Positions 12,346 through 25,254 are shown, numbered from the stretch's first letter. The stretch: DNA of 64,000 nt from Otis tarda (GCA_026413225.1 CM048552.1:183864053-183928052); one strand, 5' to 3'. Made by a program: numbers and translations. Notes: a model not told the origin generated them from the sequence alone.

Positions 12346-15220
12346 ATCCCACACTTTACTAATCTTGCCTAGTCAGGCTGTTCTCTGCTTACAGGGTATG
12401 TCCAGTATCACAGGACCATGACCTGGGCCTGCAGATAACACAGGATTGCAGTAGGTTGAGGAATTTTTTTTTTTCCTGGTAAAAATCAAAACTAAAGCAG
12501 AGCAGAACAAACAACAAAAAAAAAGACAATGATCATAATTTCTTATGGAATTGCTGTCTATCTGAATGTGGAGAAAATAGCAAGTTTCCTTTAAAAGGAC
12601 TCACAATGAAATCACACTCTGTCAGGTGTAAATTACAGCCTGTATCTCATCTTATTCTATCTACAGCTCCTTTCTTAGTCATGCATAGCAGCAGTGTACA
12701 AAAATATTTCCTGCATGTGATCATGCGAGTACGGGCACATAAGATACAAATAAAATATGAGAGTTTAAAAAAAAAAAAGTGTTTACTGGTATCTTAAAAG
12801 AAAACTAAAAGTTTGTAATCATGCCATTTCTCAATCAGATAACTGATTTACTTGGGAACACAGCTGTGCTTGGGAACACAATGCAAATAAATCTATGAAA
12901 TATTTTCTTTAGGAAGTTACAGGGAATGGAGGTAGCTGAAAATAAATGACAAAAAAAAATTCCAGGCACATTATTATATTGTGCAATCACTGATATAGTA
13001 GATCGCTCAAATTAAGCCCTGATCATAACAGAGCTGCTCAGTGGAATAGCATGGAAGATATGCTTTTCATCTTTTTTTTTTTTTTTTCCCAGTGTTTTAC
13101 ACAAAACCTTCAGATTCCATATGCTTTATGACATCTAATAGATTACTTCAGGCAAATATCTATACACAGTACTAAATGCTGCAGAAACCGAGTTTCATCT
13201 ATGCTCATCTTTGCAACAGCGAACTCCTCCCCAAATCTCATGGGTTGGTAACACTACGAAGGGCATCATCAGCACACACTGAAGCATCACCAAGTTCAGG
13301 AGGAGTCACCAAACAGAGTTGTAGCACATTGTTGTGTTAGACCATATTTCAGGGTACAAACAAGATTTCAGCCTTAGTAGAAATTCAGTCTTGTTAATCT
13401 TCTTTAGGACAACTGTGGCTAGGGGCAAGGGACCAGCATCTTCAGTTTAATTACATTCCCAGAAAGGTCTGAGCTAGGAAATTCTCCCTTTTAAGTTGGC
13501 AATTTCCTTTCTATCAGGAACAGTTTAAAAAGTCTTAATTGTTTAGCTCTCTATACAAAGACTATACCTAAGCTTTACTATTGATTAGCTCTTCAAATGC
13601 TTATCAGTTGGTGGAGTCTTGATGTCTGCCACAGCTCAGAGGAGAAGCAATACTTTTCTAGATGATAATCAAACTCCTTCGTTGGGGACTCCAATTAAAA
13701 CTTTGCTTGTTCGAATAGTGCATGAATAAGCCAGCTTCATATGATTTCTCAGTGAATGAAAAGAGATGCCATATTTGCTATGAATGGCTACAGATCCTCT
13801 GAAGAACCTGCAGACAAGGTACCAGATTTTCCTGTCATCTCTAGAACAGTTTTTGCACTTTCCAAGATAAGGCAAGCAAGCTTTGACCCTTACCTTCCTA
13901 ATAATCAACATCTGGGCCAGTAAATAGAGCTTAACTGGGGTCCATGAACATTTCTAAGGGGGCTTTTACAGTGGAAAGATTCATGTTCCATCTCATCTCA
14001 GTGGTACTAAGATTCATGTATGCAGATCTACCGTTGAGAATGGCCTGGCCTCTGTTATCATTAACTGAAGCATATTAAGAGACTTGGCAGAAAAAAATAA
14101 CCAAGTTTGAAATGTCAAGAGACAGATCCATCTAGTTTCACATCCTGTTGTTATAATATACCTTAATTACAGTTAATTAGGAGATATTGTTCCTGGTGGA
14201 AGAGCATCTGACATAGCTTTTGTGGGTGATTAAACACAGAACAGAATCCGATGCTTTTGTTGAATGCCGGATTTGTTTATTATGACTGTACAACTCTAGC
14301 TAGAGTATCATTCCTATTACATAGCAAAACAAAAGAAAATCACAGGCCAAAAATATTTCCTTGCCTCATGATGCTTTAATATTCCCTGCTGTCTTCTTAA
14401 ATTTTCTGCTGCTGGCCTCTTAGGACTCTAGTGCATGATCCAGCTCCCACTGAATTTAATCAGTTGGCTTCAGCTGAGCCACATCAGATCCTAAATGAAC
14501 AGCAGAAAGAGGAAAGGGCTGAGGGAAAACAAGTGCTACAGGGATTGACCTCTGTGGAAAAACAATGTAGTTGAACACAATGTCAATGAGGGCTTCGATG
14601 CCATTTGTGAAAAAATAATCTTTGATTTTTTGGAGGAGTGCAATTAGCTGGAATCCTTTCCTTATACAGCATAAAATACAAAACAAGTGGAAACCCAGAC
14701 TGAAGCCATGGACTCAGCTTCTGCTGGTGTCAACAACGTTTGTGCACATTCATTGATCTATGGCTGCATATGACCCTGAAATACGTTTTGCTAGGCTGCC
14801 TGAGATCATTGCTCATGCTTAGAATAGAAATGGTAGGATTGCTTTTATCACTGAAAAGTAAGCAGTGCATGTCTTCTTCCTCAAAAGTAACCAAATTAAC
14901 ATTTGCGAAGTAATCTTTTCTCCCAGACAAAAAAAAAATAAGTAGCATTATTGACTAGATTACTTGTACTGAAAAAAAGTCTTGTTTTTCACGAACTCTG
15001 TGCACACTGGTTTCCTAAATGCTCGTTTGCTCTGAACAGCAACAATTGTGAAAAATCATTTGCTATTTACTCTTTAGTACAACTACATGCTTTGGGCAAT
15101 GATTCTTTATATTATTATTTATTTATTTTAAAAGCAAATTCACTCTTTTAATGCATTTTTCTACCCCTTGTGATGGATTTTATCTTTGATATGTGATCCG
15201 GCTATTTAACTACCTCTCAC
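12346..15220. other. Unique non-coding DNA
   Basis: AT-rich DNA with no recognised gene or repeat family. A run of 16 T lies at 13072-13087. Open frames are all under 85 codons. Confidence 0.5.
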
Positions 15221-15440
15221 CACTTCTCCCATGAATTGTTTATATAGCAACTTGGCAGCATAATTTGCATATCACAGGCAAGATCCCATTACACGTTCCC
15301 AGAGGTGCGGTTTCACCAGCTTTATCACTTTCTGCCACCTATGCATATCACTGAAGCAGAGTGCCTGGTTAATCCAGAAAGGCACTTCTTGGCTGCCAAT
15401 AGTAATTAAACATTAATGGTGCAGTTACAAAATTTGCAGT
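15221..15440. promoter_or_regulatory. Possible conserved regulatory island
   Basis: This non-repetitive stretch of balanced composition holds an octamer-like ATTTGCAT core at about 15265-15275, a second TGCATAT near 15342 and TAATTAAA near 15403. It contains no low-complexity DNA. This resembles the texture of vertebrate conserved non-coding elements, but conservation cannot be seen from one genome, so the call is weak. Confidence 0.2.
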
Positions 15441-18420
15441 CATTCAAAACTTATCTCCCCATTGTCTTTGATACATTAAATACCTAAAAAAGATATTTAT
15501 CTTTTCATACAAATTTTCCTGCCACGGAAAGATCACAGAGTGTTACCTTTACTGTATTCTGTTCAGCCGTTGCAGATTTGACCTCAAATAATTAGACAAG
15601 GAAGAAATGCACAAAGAAAGAAAAGTTGAAAATAAGGAAAACGTGCTTAGAAGCAGAGTAACTCAATGTACTGCAGAAAAGCCGGAGAAGACTTGGGGCT
15701 GGAGACGGTATTTGCTCTCCAGACTCTTATTTGGTTATGGAAGGGCACAATGGCTCTAACTGCAAGTTTCTTGGTGATGAAAAGCCCATGTTGGGTGTGT
15801 TCCAGATTATTCTTCACCCATTGTACAAAACATAAAAAAATGACAGCAGCATAACTGTCACTGAGAGGAACACTTACTCCAAGAGCACTCAAGCAACATC
15901 AAAGCATCCAACCACTGGGGATCAGGGAACAGAAAATAAAGGGAAGCCAGATCCACATCACAGTAAAACAACAACAGATATCCTTATGCAAAGCATTGTT
16001 GCCTCCAAATGTTTTCCCAATAAGCAGACAAACAGTTCTGTACCTTCAGATAGAGTTATCCAACACACATTTTGGAGGGAACAAACATTGCAGGTACCAG
16101 ATCTTGTTACCTTTGATTGTCCCTGTGCAAATCCACCTTGCAGTGAAAGACAATGCATATGAAATTTCAGAAACGCAAACTCAGTTTGGGTGAAATTTGG
16201 AGTAGACCTATTAACAAAAACAGCCTCCTTAGGAAGTACCTCAGGCAACCATAATAACACCACCTCTCAGTTGCAGACAGTGCAACAGCTGCCCCAGCAC
16301 CTTTCTCTGGTGCTGGAAGACAGAGAAGAGGTCAAGTCACTGACAAGACTAAGGGGCTATTGAGTCAGTAGCCTTTGAGTCGCAAAGTCAGCCTCAGTGA
16401 AAAATGATTGAAACTTGTTATCCTCCCATAGCCCAAGGGCATGTTTTATAGTGCAATAGCTGGCAGTCACAGCGACAGAGCAAAAGGCAGATTAAGCACA
16501 GCTGTCCCCTCAGGTCCAGGAACAGCCCGTTGGGCAGGAAGGAAAATCTAAGCTGTTCCCCATTTGAAAGACAGTACTTAGTTTTTGAGCCTGTCAGCAT
16601 GATCCTTTTTTGAACATGTTGTATTTACTGACATGCTACCCTGACATTTTGGTTTAGTAGTACAAAAAAAAAAATCCCCAAAAACCAAACCAAAACAAAA
16701 GGTAAGGTTATAAAATCAAATATGATGTTTTCTGCATGTTAAAAGAAGTATTGCTCCCACAGAGACGTGGAAGCGCTGTGCCAGTACATGAAAACCAAAA
16801 AATGGAACTGACCTGGGTTTCACGGTTCAAGCGTGCCGTGGCAGGGATCCTGGCACTACTTCCAAATTCAACACTCGGATAAACACAGTTGTAGTTCCTT
16901 GAAGTGGATGCTTTTAATGCAATCGGAAAAGGGTGAGAGAAAGGACATACTCCTGAAGCCTATACTTCTTAGGTAGAAATAATTCTGCCTGGAGAAGCCC
17001 GGCTCGTGACTGTTTGCTATTAAGACTGAACGAGAGAGAGGGAGCGTCTTTGAGTTCACATACTTAACGCTCAGTGGTGTGTCTGCGGAGTGGCAGGAAA
17101 TAAACAACAGTGAGGAGGGGTTAACCAGAGACCTGCTGGCTAAAATCTATATGCCCGGAAACAGAAGGAAGAGGGCTGCAAGGTCAGATATAGTTTAATT
17201 GTTTCTAATAGGGGAATCAGCCACAGAGCTACCAGGCACAAAGACGCCTGTCACAAACTGTACCCACATCCCATCTCCCTCCTAAACCCACAACAGCAGT
17301 CGCGCAGGTTATGTCAGTCTTTCTGAACTTATCTGGAGTGTCCTTCTAGTCCCCAAATACAGCAACACTGCAAAGCACCTGTGCAGTACGTAGAAAGAGA
17401 GGACAGACAGATCAAATAAGCCATCTATGCATGGATCATCATCAGAATAACTGAAACCCATCGGTCTCACCCCAAGATGTATTCTCCATCTTATTTCCTA
17501 CAACAGCTGTGCGCCTTCTGGAGAAATGCCACCATTCTGCCATAGATGCATTAAAAGAACATCCATGCAGAAGGTCAGGTGCAAGTGAAAATGTCTCTGA
17601 GCCTGATATGAGATGGTAGAAAATCCCTTTACTTGGAGCCTGCCTACCAGAATTTCACCACTGCTCCAACAGATTTCTCCTTTCATCACAACTGACACAG
17701 CAGACAGAAAAGAGAAGTGCTTGTTGAAGTCATCAGCAGTGGATGCAGGCACTGGGCTAGAGTTGGGCATGGAGCACAGCATGAGTCAGAAAGTCTGGAC
17801 GTAGGGAGGGCTTGAGAGGAGGAGGGAGGGCAGCTGCCCATTACGCTTGGAAATGTGCAGAGGAAGAACAAGCAAATCTATACTTTGGAAGAGCTTATTA
17901 AGCTGCAAGATGTAAAGGATACAGCAGACATTTTCCAGAAGATCTGTCGCAAGCACTGACATTAGCAGAAATCAGATGTCATTGAGCACATTTTGCTAAC
18001 AATCTTCTCATTAAATTTTCTCAGATAAAGACCTGGGGTACTGCCCCCCCTCCAGAAAAAAAAACCCTCACCTCTTTAACAGAATTACTGGACAATAGTA
18101 TTGAGGAAACACCCATTGTAATGGAGAAACATACTGTAAAGTATAATGTAGTACTGTGGTTGCATACATTTTTTGCGTAGATGCTAGCTCGGGCAATTTC
18201 ATATCTCGAGGTATTTATTCTATGCTTGTAAAATGAAAGGGCATTTTTCATCCCATCTGGACTGGAAGAGAGAATACATTTAGGTTATAAATTGTTTAGA
18301 ATTACTTGTTAATGCTATCGGCTTTTCTGTATCTGCTTGTAGGAGGGACAGGAGGGAGACGGATAATGCTTTGCACATAACATCATAAAGGAGAAAACCA
18401 GAAAGCAAGCTTTGTTTTCA
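15441..18420. other. Unique non-coding DNA
   Basis: No recognised gene or repeat family. An A-rich patch with C interruptions lies at 16660-16700. The best open frame is about 101 codons on the minus strand (15958-16263) and has no recognisable domain. Confidence 0.5.
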
Positions 18421-18860
18421 ACATGTTTAAACTGTTCAAATGACAGGAATCGGTTGCCTTGGAAGCAGATCTGCAGCTGAATGAAACCTTTCACCTGTCC
18501 GACATATGAAATATTTATTATCTAAGGGTGACTAGAGATTCATTAAGCCAGACATACAATGCAGAAAGCAGATCCTGGCTCATCACCTCCATGAATTTCA
18601 CAGGTCCTGTGGCAGCCAGATTAGATTTTGCGACAGCGAGAGGGAAATGGGCTCAATTGCAGTACTGAGTATAAGGAGAAATAAAACGAGAGGAAGCAAC
18701 ATCTTAACCTTATATTTGATTTAACCAGGTTGGTGAAGCAAAATGCTGATGCTCCTCCTATACTGCGTTTAGAAAGGCTGCAAACTGTAATCGTTTCCAA
18801 TTAGAGAGAAGAGACCACTCTCTCTTTAGATAATTACTTTTCCAATAAACTATTCTTGGC
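18421..18860. promoter_or_regulatory. Possible conserved regulatory island
   Basis: Non-repetitive DNA with a CACCTG E-box near 18492, an AT-rich aaatatttattat block and few simple repeats. No open frame crosses it. The resemblance to an enhancer is an inference from texture only. Confidence 0.18.
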
Positions 18861-20125
18861 CACTTGTTTCCCCATAAAAATGGCCCAGTGTTTTTGTCTT
18901 GTAGAAGTTGTTGTTTGTTTTTTTTTCCCTTCTCTTTTGTGTGGGTTGGAATTAATTTATTATAGGGGTGAAACTTGGCAGAGATCCAGACACAATGATC
19001 TGAAAAATGTTCATACTAAAATTCAATGATGGGATTCCTTGTTTATTTTATCTCAGAGCCTCCCTGAGAATTCAGTCCTGCAAAATGGAGCACAGTTGGT
19101 GCACAAGTGGGCATGTAATCCAGTTTGCTTCATTTTTCAGGAAAAAGACTTCAGACATTTCTGCTGCTGCAGATACAACCCCGAGTGTGAACAAAAGCCA
19201 GAGACATTATTTAAGAAACCAATATTTTTGCATAGCTGCTTTCAGTAGCAAATCAGACTTTGAAAGAACCTTAACATTTTTGCCCTTTATCATATTCATT
19301 TTTTTTTCTCAGAAAATCTGGATTTCCAAGCCCTTTGGTATCCTTACATCCTTGCTAAACAGCTTTGATGTCTGCATTCAAGAGGTGTTGAAATTATCTA
19401 ATAAAGCTAAGAGATAAAAATAAAGATTAAAGTCCTATATCATCATATCCTAAATTGTACCACAAAAAAAAAGGACAATATTTCTACTAACTCTGTGTGT
19501 GTGTGTGTATGTATGCGTGAAGTGACTGAAAAGTTGTAGAGAGTTAACACACAGCACCAAAATACGATCACTCCTTTCAGTTCGTGCAGCTTCCTCATCA
19601 CACTCCGCTTGGCAATTGCATGAAGATTTTAGCAGTAAATATTGGATCAGATAACGTCGTTTCGAGTCAGGATTGCAGACTCTTGGGTGCTGCACAGAAC
19701 TGATCCTGCCCTAACAATTAAGATGGAAGTGAGGCATGAACAAGACGGGGAGGTGAGGAGTGGAGGAAGAAGAGCGCAAGAAAAGAGACAATACAGTATC
19801 TCAACAATATCACTGTACAAACTGCGTCACCATGGTTCAAAACCAATGGATATACTGCTGGAAAATCGGGATTCCTGGCTTCACAGTGGCAGGTAACATT
19901 TGTCTTTGGCCTCTTTCACAACACCTTAACATATTAACAGGTCCTCTGTTCCAGTTATGCTGTTCTGGCACTAGTCCTGTGCCTTAATAGAGTGCACTTC
20001 TGATCCCAGGCAAGAGCACTTCCCCATCCCTAGCATGCAATACTCAGTTACACGCTCAGGAGAGCAGGCTTTTCTAGACTCTGCCTTCATTATACAAATG
20101 CTTCTGTGCAAATTACTTCCTCCAC
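18861..20125. other. Unique non-coding DNA with a short TG run
   Basis: A (TG)n run occurs at 19494-19508. A 136-codon plus-strand open frame (19007-19417) has no recognisable domain and is AT-rich. At 19660-19690 a block similar to the 'aggactcctgggt' start of amniote CORE-SINEs is visible, but it is too short to call. Confidence 0.45.
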
Positions 20126-20130
20126 GTCTG
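20126..20130. repeat. Target-site duplication GTCTG, left copy
   Basis: Five bases GTCTG sit directly before the LTR and recur at 21272-21276 directly after it. This is the footprint of retroviral integration. Confidence 0.9.
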
Positions 20131-21271
20131 TGTCGTAGTTCAGCCCTGATCAGGACCAGACTACGCAGTCTCTCTCTCACTCCCCCCACCTTCCGAGAGA
20201 ACAGGGAGAGAAAATATAAGGAAAAACGGCTCGAGGTTTGAGATAAGGACAAGGAGAAATCCTTAAAGTTACCGTCACGGGCAAAACAGACTCGACTTGG
20301 GGAAAACTATTCATTTATTACTACAAACAGCAGGATAATGAGACAGAGAACAAGATAACCTCCATCCACCCCTCCCTCTTCCCAAGCTTAACACCATCTC
20401 TACTACCTTCCCCCCGAGCGGCACAGGGGGGAAGAGGGAATGGGGGTTGCAGTCAGTTCATCATACGTTGTTTCATGCCGCTGCTTCATGGTCGGGGGAA
20501 GAACTCCTTACATTCCTCCCCTGCTTCATCGTGGGGTCCCTCCCACGGGCCACAGTCCTTCGTGGAACTGCTCCGGCATGGGTCATCTCTTCCACGGAGT
20601 ACAGTCTCTCCAGAACGGCTGTCCCAGCGGGCCCTCCACGGGCCACAGCCGCCTTCAGGCATCCACCTCCCCCGGTACGGGGTCCTTCACGGGCTCCAAG
20701 TGGATCTCTGCTCCTCCGTGGACCTCCATGGGCTGCAGGGGGACAACCTGCTCCACCATGGTCGTCACCACAGGCTGCAGGGGAATCTTGGCCAGGAGCC
20801 GCATTACTCCTCCCCCTCCTTTCTGAACTGACCTTGGCGTCTGCAGCCGTTCCTCACAACAGGGTGGTAGATGTCTCTCAGGATCTTTTTTACATCTTAT
20901 TCACTTCTCATCTCCTCTCCACTTCTTGCAGCCGGGCCGGGCCCAGTCGGGCCCAGTCGGCCGCCTGGCGAGAGGCCAGAGGGTGAGGCCTGCAAGGCCC
21001 ATGAGGCCTGCGCCTCCCCCTCTGCGCCTCTGCCCCCGCTCAGCTTCTTCACATCTTCTCTTCTTTCTTTTTTTTTCTGTTTTCCCCTTCTTAAATACGT
21101 TATCGCAGAGGCGTTATCACGGAACATTCTGCTACCAATCGGCTCGGCCTTGGCCAGCAGCACGTCCGCCCTAGGCCTGGCCAAGTCCACTGAACAAAGG
21201 GGAGCGACTTCTAGCAGTTTCCTGCAGAAGCTACCACCTTAGGCCCCCCCCTCACTAACAAAACCACGACA
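20131..21271 (-). mobile_element. Solo LTR of an avian endogenous retrovirus, GC-rich
   Basis: On the minus strand the element starts TGTCGTGGTTTTG and ends AACTACGACA, giving the TG...CA ends of an LTR, and it is flanked by perfect five-base duplications (GTCTG). At 1141 bp it is the largest of the three LTRs. A polyadenylation signal AATAAA lies on the minus strand at 20314-20319, and a TATA-like TATTTAAG lies near 21090-21098. Its middle (about 20520-20790) is made of GC-rich imperfect repeats around cacgggccacag and catgggctgcag words. There is no internal gag, pol or env next to it, so it is a solo LTR left by recombination between the two ends of a provirus. Open frames of up to 179 codons inside it are by-products of high GC. 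Confidence 0.93.
20520..20790. repeat. GC-rich imperfect repeats inside the LTR
   Basis: Words such as 'cacgggccacag' recur (about 20544 and 20638), with related 'cacgggctccaag', 'catgggctgcaggggg' and 'cacaggctgcagggg' units, each followed by a cctcc- or ccacc-type spacer. They look like a diverged minisatellite within the LTR. Confidence 0.7.
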
Positions 21272-21276
21272 GTCTG
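21272..21276. repeat. Target-site duplication GTCTG, right copy
   Basis: It matches 20126-20130 exactly and closes the LTR insertion. Confidence 0.9.
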
Positions 21277-22120
21277 TTACAGTCCCTTTGCCCTCTCATA
21301 CAGCTTATGCTTTCCCAAGTTTGCCAGAGAGAGGTTGCTAGGCTCCAAGTGCACCAAAAAGTGCAGAACGTGCCTTCTTTCCTGCCTTTCCATATGCCTG
21401 GAATACCCCCTCCTTTCCCACTGTGGTACATCAAGTACCTTCCCTTTCTTTCAGAAAGCTGAGAATCCATCTGTTCGGCAAAGTGCTCCATCTGCAACAA
21501 GAGCGAGTCCAGTGATGTGCTGCCAATATTTCAACAAAGGGCTCCTCTAAACCCATTCCCCTGAGTCAGTAACACAGCCCACGTCCCCAGGGTGGGGATG
21601 CTCGCAGACATGAGGCTTGCAGGACTAGCTGACTCTATTAATTTGGTTTTCCCATTTCAACAAAACGCTTTCCCATATCCAAGGAAAGAGGCAGCAGCAT
21701 TTGGCAAACGCGTTTCTGTTACGCGCCTCCTACCAGAAACATTCATACTTGGGTCCTGGAAAGAAAAAAAACAATTCCACTTTGTTGAGAGAGTTGCAGA
21801 GTGTTCATCTGGAAAAAAACAAGGGATGACGATGGTAGGGTGAGATTAGAATCCCTTTCAGGGATTGCTGAGGACCCTACTTGTGTCAGGCAAATTAGGG
21901 AAAGTGCCCCAGTTACAAAGGATATCATGCCAAATTTTCCTTTCAGCACGATGCTAGCGAAAGGCTGAGCTTTGCAAACGTGACTGGCAAGTCTGAGGAC
22001 AGGGGTGAAGGATGAGAGCTCAACAGTTAAGGCAGGCAGTTTGTCAGAAGGCACGCGTACAGCACTTTTGCCATTCACACTTCTGTATTAGGTCTGAATA
22101 CATATCATACAATGTACAAT
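21277..22120. other. Unique non-coding DNA
   Basis: Nothing recognisable. Short open frames only. Confidence 0.5.
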
Positions 22121-22175
22121 TACATACGTGTATGCATATATGTATATATACACATACATATATGTATGTATACAC
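22121..22175. repeat. Alternating purine-pyrimidine (TA/CA/TG) tract
   Basis: About 55 bases of interrupted TA, CA and TG dinucleotides, largely self-complementary (tatgcatatatg, catacatatatgtatg). It can form cruciform or Z-like structures and is likely variable in length. Confidence 0.85.
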
Positions 22176-23401
22176 ATTATTAGATAGGAGTTGCTTTTAC
22201 AAACTTTGGCTGCTGCATTTGCTTCACACACTGTTCTGTCTGAGGCATTTTTGAAAGCCCAGGATTGATAGTTTTCCATGTGTGATTTATACAGGAGCTG
22301 ATGCATGCAGGCTGGGATGCTTTGACTGCATTTACTTTGGATCTTCCACTTTTTCTGTCGCTGTTTATCAGCTGCACACCACTAGGTTTACGGCAAGTTG
22401 CAATCACATATAAATGGCTATCTATTAAATTACATTAAACTCCCAAAGTTTTCAAAGGTGATACTGCAATACATTATTTGCTATTTTTTAAATCAGCAAT
22501 TTCTTAAATTATTTGAGGGTTTTCTTAAAAAACAAGATAACTCTTTGCATTGGAACACATAACCTAGATCACTTCAATTCTCTTATCTTGATGTGCTTTT
22601 TAAATTGTACGTAAGAAAAAAAAACCCTTGGACTCAACAATTCAGTATATCCTTCTTGAAAGCAGCTTGCACTGCAGATGACTTTCATTAGTTTTGAAAA
22701 ATAATGAACACAAATTAGCATCAGTGGTTGCCATCACATAGTTTAGCTTGATATCATTAATCTATAATACATGTGCAAATTATCACACAAAATAATCTGT
22801 ATTTACATGTCATGAAGCAATTTAAAAAAAATACTTTCTGGTTTTGTCTATTCTGGCTGCCACCTCTATAGCAAAGTGTCAAGTTTCTTACCTAAAAGTG
22901 CAGGCAGCACTTACGTGTCTGTCCTGCAATGAGTTCTTTCAGAGAGACATACCGATCCTTATCTAGCAAAGCGCAGCAGCACATTTTGGAGCTCACCCAT
23001 CTATAGCAAAACACTTTGGAACATGTTTACGTTTAAAGCATTTGTTGAATAGGCAGAGATTAACTGTGCTCAGTCGGTCTGTTGAACTGGGGCCTGTCTT
23101 AGGCTTCCACAAGGCAACCTGATATGCTCAGAGCTGTCCTGCACAGCCACCAAACTGGGTCTTCTACAAAACAGATCTAAGAAAGGTGTTATATGAAAGA
23201 TAACAAAAGACAAGTAAAACTCAAATCCACACATCACTGAGAACTTTCCCTCCAAGCCAGGCCAGATAAAAACTTTTGAAGCGGCGGGCTGATATGGCCC
23301 CTTGCTGATCCAAGGCACAAACATTACAGTCCCAGAAATCCTTACTGGCTAAATTGGTAAGGCAGGATGGCATGGGTGGAACATAAGGATCATTATTTGC
23401 T
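22176..23401. other. Unique non-coding DNA
   Basis: AT-rich DNA with no recognised gene or repeat family. Confidence 0.5.
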
Positions 23402-23532
23402 TTTGCAGACAATGAAACGAGGCACAGATTTAAAAAGTCACCTGTTAAAGCAAAGCTATGACAGGAAATTGAAATTAATCCAGATCTGCTGAATTCCAGT
23501 CTGACTCTCTAACCATCAGACCAGCATCCCTC
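23402..23532 (-). repeat. MIR/CORE-SINE relic
   Basis: Reading the plus strand, 'gcagacaatgaaacgaggca', 'agtcacctgttaaagc', 'gaattccagtctgactctct' and 'aaccatcagaccagcat' follow the reverse complement of the MIR core (gaaactgaggcacag, agtgacttgccc, ccagtctgactc, accactagaccatgc). The element is therefore on the minus strand. It is old and diverged. Confidence 0.7.
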
Positions 23533-25254
23533 CTGACTTTGAAATAAGCATTCAAAGTATAATTAAAGTAATTTATATGTCCATCATGCGAGCCAAGCAA
23601 GGAATTAAAAACGCTTTGCAAAGAATTGTCCAAGTTACTCGTCACAATGGAGACGAGCTGAATTAATGAAGGTGGTGCAGGGTGCTCACCACTCACAAGA
23701 GCATTTTCCTTTTCCAAGTAGGTGTAAGTTAATTACCTTCACACTTTTCTCTATTTTCTTCAAAATCTCTTAAAATTCCAGTAATATGTCCAGCCCAGTT
23801 TCACTAGGTTTTGATCTCAGCAAAATATCGTATCAGTTTTCTTGCTCCCAAAGAGACTGCATGGTGCAGAAAGCCAGTTTGTTTTCCCAAGCCAAGTTTT
23901 TTGTAATCTGTACAGCTCCCATCTGGTTAAAAGCATGTGAACAAGAATGCAACTTCCCATACAAAAAAGAAAGAAAAGCTCCTGCCCTCACTTGTGTATG
24001 AGTGAGGAGAAACACAAAACCTATCAGCCCTGACTTGAAAACAGTGAGGCTGTGCTGGGCTAGAAGCGGACCAGTAAGTTTCCAAGAAGGATCATGCCAT
24101 GACTGTGAAACATTCTGTATTTTCAGTCTTGTGAGTAGACATCTATCATATAAGCAAAGCTGGAAACTACACAACAGAAATACCATCTAAGTTGTGCTTC
24201 CTCCAGCACTCAGGCTTCAAGTCTCCTCTTCTAGCTGCATCTGCTGCTGTGCCACTTCCTGGCCTCAGTGCACCATGTTCCCACTGACCTCCTCGTGTTT
24301 CTTCTCTCCACGGATGCCGCAACCCTCTGCAGGAATGAAACCCGGTGATCTAGTCATGATTTTCTGCTGAGGTATCTCCCGCTATCCAAAGATGCTCTCC
24401 AAATGCATGAGTGGAAGTATTTTATACTAAAACTCTGTGGTGATCATGCTAGTCTAATCCTTTAATCCAACCACAATCCTGCAAACTGAGAACCTAAGTG
24501 CTGCTGACAGGAACAAGTCAGTAACACAAGAAAAATCCCAGTCTGAGCTCTGCCAACTAAAGTGTCAAACTTCCTCTCTCCTCCCTTCTTCTCTCTGAGA
24601 AAAGACCTGTTTCCCAAAGGATGGATCTGTTTCCAAACGCACGCATTAGCGCTGAAGCTGGACACTAAAGTTGCATGCAATTAAAGCACCGGCTGCAGCA
24701 AAATGCCATCTCCAACAGACACCTGAAGGGCCCAGCTCTCTCGGTTTTTTTTCTACAGTTCTTCAATATCCTGTCATATCAATGCAGCATCTTTCAGGTA
24801 AGCCTGTATAATCTATATCCTAATAAATACAGGCAGGTGTGTGTGCACCTGCACATAACTAACAGACCAACCAACCAACCAACTAATCAGCAAGCTACCA
24901 CTGAATATTTATACTGAGCCTTCAGCTTGCTGGATATCTTATTTTAAATGATCTTTCTTCAGGTATTTTTGTCACATTCCCTCAAACTTTCTTACTGCTT
25001 CAACTCTGTGTACAGCTGCTTCTTCACGAGGCAATTTTGTTGCTCAGTTAACTATCACATTAATCAGGTGAATGTGTCTCCCTAGTATATCTAACAATTG
25101 CTCATTAAATCAGGTCTCCAATACTCTTGAAAAATAATTAAAAACCTGTTTCCAATAAACAAGCTATAAAGGCATTAAGGACAAAATAGTGTAGGAAATC
25201 GAAATGCAGGTACAGAAGATTCTGACCAGGCATAGGCTGGGCAGAATTAGCTGA
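23533..25254. other. Unique non-coding DNA
   Basis: Nothing recognised except a short (ACCA)n run at 24865-24883. Confidence 0.5.

Noticed and set aside
16320..16400. MIR-like block (aagaggtcaagtcactgac)
   Set aside because: Only one block fits, which is too little to separate from chance.
20440..21242. Overlapping frames of 118-179 codons rich in proline, serine and glycine
   Set aside because: They lie entirely inside the GC-rich LTR, where stop codons are scarce. LTRs of this group do not encode proteins.
24470..24560. MIR-like reversed core (gcaaactgagaacctaag)
   Set aside because: Following blocks do not match the expected order.
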